Shown here: in pieces, positions 23,909 through 26,622 of the stretch
Position numbering within the stretch: the first letter of the stretch is position 1
Layout of the letters: each line of letters starts with the position of its first letter
Notes under the pieces: generated by a model
The model's database searches: none
What the model was told of the DNA's origin: nothing
Seen by the model: only the letters and a program-made list of their open reading frames with translations
From: DATLYH01 sp035575035
GTDB lineage: Bacteria; Planctomycetota; Planctomycetia; Gemmatales; Gemmataceae
Direction: 5' to 3'
Assembly: GCA_035575035.1 (NCBI GenBank)
Contig: DATLYH010000026.1
Location: 1 to 26,622 of the forward strand
DNA length: 26,622 nt
Made by a program: the position numbers and the translations under genes

Positions 23909-26622
23909 TCACTCGCGCCGTAGCGCCGGCAGCAGAGGCGCCCGCAGCGTCGCCGCCACCGCCGCCGCGCCGGCCATTAGTCCCACCGCCAGCACCAGGG
24001 CCAGCATCCCCAGCAGGGCCAGCCAGGACACCTCGCCCTCGCCGGACGCCAGGTGCGGGGCGACCGCCACCAGCGCGGCCAGGGTGCCGGCGGTCAGGCC
24101 CAGCGCCAGCAGGAAGGCGTTCTCGGCCAGCACCAACCAGCCCAGCGCTCGGTGCCGATAGCCGAGTGCCCGCAGCAGCGCTAGCTCGCCGCGCCGCTCC
24201 CAGACACCGCGGAGCAACACCACCGCCAGCCCCAGCGCCCCCAGCAGCAGCCCCAGGCCGCCGAGCACCTGGAAAGTGGACAGGTAGGTATTCTCCACCG
24301 CCAGGTAAGACTCCAACCGCTCGGCCGTGGACGCCACCTCGAAGCCGCGGTCTGCCAACGCCGCCCGGAGCAATCGCTTGACCTCCTCGGGCGACTGCCG
24401 GCCGGTGTCGATCAGGAAGAAATTGTATCCCTGATGACCAGGGTACATTTCAAGGAAATGGCGCTCCGACATCAGCAGGCCGCTCTGGAAGACGCTGTCC
24501 TTGAGCAGCCCGACGATATGCAATCGGATCGGCCTGCCGTTCTCGTCCGTCTCTCCGGGCACTTCCAGCACGTCGCCGAGCTTCTTCTTGAGCATCCAGG
24601 TGACGGTGTTCTGCTCGCCGATGACCGGCACCGCGCCGTCGCGGCGCGACCGGTTCAGCAACAGCCAGGGGTTGGCGCGCTCCTCCGGCGTCTTCGCGTC
24701 GCTGTCCGCGAATCGGAAACCGCCGCGCACAACCAGCGCGTCCGGCACGCCGAGCAGGCGGGGGCGGCGCGGCTGGTACAGGTTCAGACAGCTGGCATCA
24801 TCGCCGGCCCGCACCCGGAACGGGTAGAAGGTGACATCGCGCAGCACCGCCTGGGCGGCCGTCAGCCCGGCAGGGTCGAATTCGGACCGGAGCTGGCGTT
24901 CCAGCTCCTCGCTCAGTTCCTGGCGGCCTGCCTCGCTGTTTAAGTCCTGGTAGATCGGCACGTTCGATTCGGCGAGAAGGGCAAAGCCGCCGCTGCCGGA
25001 ATTGCGGTTGAGAAAATCGTGTCCCGCCTGTCGGCGGAACGATTCAACGGCGACCAGCAGGAAGGCCGACGACGCCAGCAGCCCCGCGGTCAGCAGGCTG
25101 CGCACCGGGTGCCGGGCGGCGTTGCGGATGCCCAGCCGGGTCAGGGCGGGCGTGCCGTGGCCGCTCACCGTGGCGTGTCGGCCGCGGCGCATCCAGGCCC
25201 ACACCCCTGCCAGCCCGGCCGTCAGCAGCAGCGCCCCGCTGCCGAAGAAGGTCATCGCCCGCAGCTCGTGGTCCTGCACCCATCCGCCGGCGCCGACCAG
25301 GACCAACGCGACTGCCACCGAGCCCCCGGCCAGCCAGAGGCTCCAGCGCGGCGGCCGGCGCTCCCGGATTGGCTCGCCTTCCGAAGCCGTATCACCCGCG
25401 AGCAGGGCGCGCGGCGATACCTTTCCCATGACCCGCACCGCCCAGGCGATAGTCAGCAAGCTGACGCCCAGAGCAGCGCCATATCCAAGGAGGAAGCTGC
25501 GCGGCGTGACATGCAGGCGCAGGAATGAGCGGTCCAGCCCGCCGGGCCAGAGGACGCTGAGCAGCGACAGGAGCAGCTCGCTGTAGAGCACGGCCCCCAT
25601 GCAGCCGACCAGCGCGCCCACGGCGGCGAGCAGCGCCCCTTCCGCCAACAAGAGCCAGCGCACCGTAGAACGGCGGTAGCCAGCGGCGAAAAGGATGCCC
25701 ACTTCGGCAGCGCGGCGATCCAGATTCAAACGAAAGAGCAGGCCGACCAGCAGCAGAGCGGCCACGATCAGGAAGAAACTGAAACCGAGAAACAGCATGC
25801 TAAAATCGGTGCCGCCGCCGGCTGCCTCCAGGCCGCGCTCCCGGACAGGATCAAACCTCATCCCGATCCGCTCGGGGTCCAGGTGAAACAAAAGCCGCCT
25901 ACGGAACTCCTGCTCCGCCCGATCCAGATCGCCCCCCGGGGGTGGTGCCAGCCGGATGGACGTGAGCTTGCCGAAACGACTGCCCCACAACTCTTGCCCC
26001 TTCGCCAACGTGACATAAGCCTTGGGCGTGGTGCGATACCGGTGCCAGTAGCGCTCGTCGGCCGGCTTGATGCGGCGGTTGTCGTAGGGGAACGGCGGGT
26101 CCTCCCAGCTGCGGATGTCGAGCCGGTCGGTGATGCCGCGGAATTCCGGCGTCAGGAACGGATCATCCGCCGCCCCCTTCAACGGCACCTTGCCGCGCAG
26201 GATGAAACCGGCTATCCGCTGCTCCAACCGGCCCTCCCTTTCCAGGTAATACGTCAGAAAGATCCGGTCGCCCGGCTTCGCCTTCAGCGGCGACTCCGGC
26301 CAGTCGGCAAGGACGATTCCGTTATCATCCAGGCGTTCCATCCCCGGCGGCAGGAACGGGCCCAGCGGCGGCGGCAGGCTCGGATCGAGGGCGGCCACCA
26401 CCGAGTAGGGGATTTCGTTCTTGCCGTCCGAGATGGTGTCGGCCAGGTAGATGAGCGTTGGGGCCGCGGTGAGGCCAGTCTCCTCCGCCGCTTGCCGGGC
26501 GGCCACGGCCACCGCGTCTTCGAGGAACATCTGGCGGCTTTCCAGGGCAAGATAACCGTGGTGCTGGCGGTAGTAGGCGATCACCTGGTCGCGGCTCAGC
26601 GTCCCATCGGGGCCGGCTCGGC
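23909..26622 (-). CDS. FtsX/MacB-type ABC transporter permease (N-terminus outside window)
   Basis: Membrane subunit of an ABC transporter of the lipoprotein-release or macrolide-export type (MacB-like, FtsX domains), which couples cytoplasmic ATP hydrolysis to movement of extracytoplasmic domains. The frame has no stop up to the right edge, so a GTG at 26584 is not taken as the start and the gene is partial. Seen: a large extracytoplasmic region (before about 25780); helices in an FtsX core (about 25430-25790); two linking helices; a second extracytoplasmic region (about 24290-25010) and a final FtsX core with GLGLLLGALGLAVVLLRGV, then RRGELALLRALGYR and two more helices. Nine helices are visible; with one expected off-window this fits the ten-helix, two-FtsX-domain class. 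The ATP-binding subunit and any substrate-related gene are not in view and may lie beyond the right edge. It is followed by two small genes on the same strand. Confidence 0.88.
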   Translation of the reverse strand, partial: RAGPDGTLSRDQVIAYYRQHHGYLALESRQMFLEDAVAVAARQAAEETGLTAAPTLIYLADTISDGKNEIPYSVVAALDPSLPPPLGPFLPPGMERLDDNGIVLADWPESPLKAKPGDRIFLTYYLEREGRLEQRIAGFILRGKVPLKGAADDPFLTPEFRGITDRLDIRSWEDPPFPYDNRRIKPADERYWHRYRTTPKAYVTLAKGQELWGSRFGKLTSIRLAPPPGGDLDRAEQEFRRRLLFHLDPERIGMRFDPVRERGLEAAGGGTDFSMLFLGFSFFLIVAALLLVGLLFRLNLDRRAAEVGILFAAGYRRSTVRWLLLAEGALLAAVGALVGCMGAVLYSELLLSLLSVLWPGGLDRSFLRLHVTPRSFLLGYGAALGVSLLTIAWAVRVMGKVSPRALLAGDTASEGEPIRERRPPRWSLWLAGGSVAVALVLVGAGGWVQDHELRAMTFFGSGALLLTAGLAGVWAWMRRGRHATVSGHGTPALTRLGIRNAARHPVRSLLTAGLLASSAFLLVAVESFRRQAGHDFLNRNSGSGGFALLAESNVPIYQDLNSEAGRQELSEELERQLRSEFDPAGLTAAQAVLRDVTFYPFRVRAGDDASCLNLYQPRRPRLLGVPDALVVRGGFRFADSDAKTPEERANPWLLLNRSRRDGAVPVIGEQNTVTWMLKKKLGDVLEVPGETDENGRPIRLHIVGLLKDSVFQSGLLMSERHFLEMYPGHQGYNFFLIDTGRQSPEEVKRLLRAALADRGFEVASTAERLESYLAVENTYLSTFQVLGGLGLLLGALGLAVVLLRGVWERRGELALLRALGYRHRALGWLVLAENAFLLALGLTAGTLAALVAVAPHLASGEGEVSWLALLGMLALVLAVGLMAGAAAVAATLRAPLLPALRRE

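Noticed and set aside
26582..26584. GTG at 26584 as the start of the ABC permease
   Set aside because: The frame stays open with protein-like sequence to the window edge, and the family needs an N-terminal helix that is not yet encoded.

Overview
The window looks like a piece of a planctomycete chromosome, probably from the Gemmata lineage (family Gemmataceae). The sequence is GC-rich with strongly GC-biased third codon positions. Two very large secreted proteins carry the LExLExRTLxA motif near their N-termini, which is a hallmark of planctomycete surface or exported proteins. A secreted formylglycine-type sulfatase and several short palindromic intergenic repeats also fit. The genus is an inference; the window has no rRNA or other phylogenetic marker. 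I saw no tRNA, rRNA, CRISPR array, transposase or integrase.

Layout. (1) 1-416, minus: N-terminal part of an exported sulfatase that runs off the left edge. (2) 863-12340, plus: two adjacent paralogous giant extracellular proteins of 1126 and 2532 aa, built from beta-propeller repeats (TolB/PD40, Vgb-like, delta-60, HAF), a Calx-beta-like domain and paired C-terminal galactose-binding-like domains. The C-terminal half of the second has the same domain order as the whole of the first. The 498-bp gap between them holds a 101-bp element with inverted ends and a separate 18-bp palindrome. (3) 12558-13532, plus: 6-phosphofructokinase (pfkA), preceded and followed by hairpins. (4) 13805-18713, plus: an RND efflux pump inner-membrane subunit and its periplasmic adaptor, 22 bp apart and clearly an operon, with no outer-membrane channel gene in view. 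(5) 18854-19534, plus: beta-carbonic anhydrase. (6) 19663-21375 minus and 21543-22793 plus: a divergent pair of exported hydrolases, a D-aminoacylase-like amidohydrolase with a Tat signal and an M19 membrane dipeptidase with a Sec signal. (7) 22862-26622, minus: a probable operon of an FtsX-type ABC permease (cut by the right edge), a five-helix membrane protein and a small helical protein of unknown function.

How the parts relate. The two giant proteins, the sulfatase and the two exported hydrolases point to envelope or extracellular work: binding or display at the surface, desulfation of polymers, and processing of acyl-D-amino acids and dipeptides. PfkA and carbonic anhydrase are housekeeping enzymes. 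The RND pair and the FtsX cluster are envelope transport systems.

The most unusual material is (a) the nested architecture of the 2532-aa protein, in which a seven-repeat HAF block interrupts the third of seven delta-60 repeats and a small beta domain interrupts a Vgb-type propeller; (b) a dispersed palindrome made of 7-bp units around an invariant 14-nt centre, present twice and both times between convergent genes; and (c) an amidohydrolase lacking the usual HxH metal motif. I did not find a clearly new defence or mobile system.
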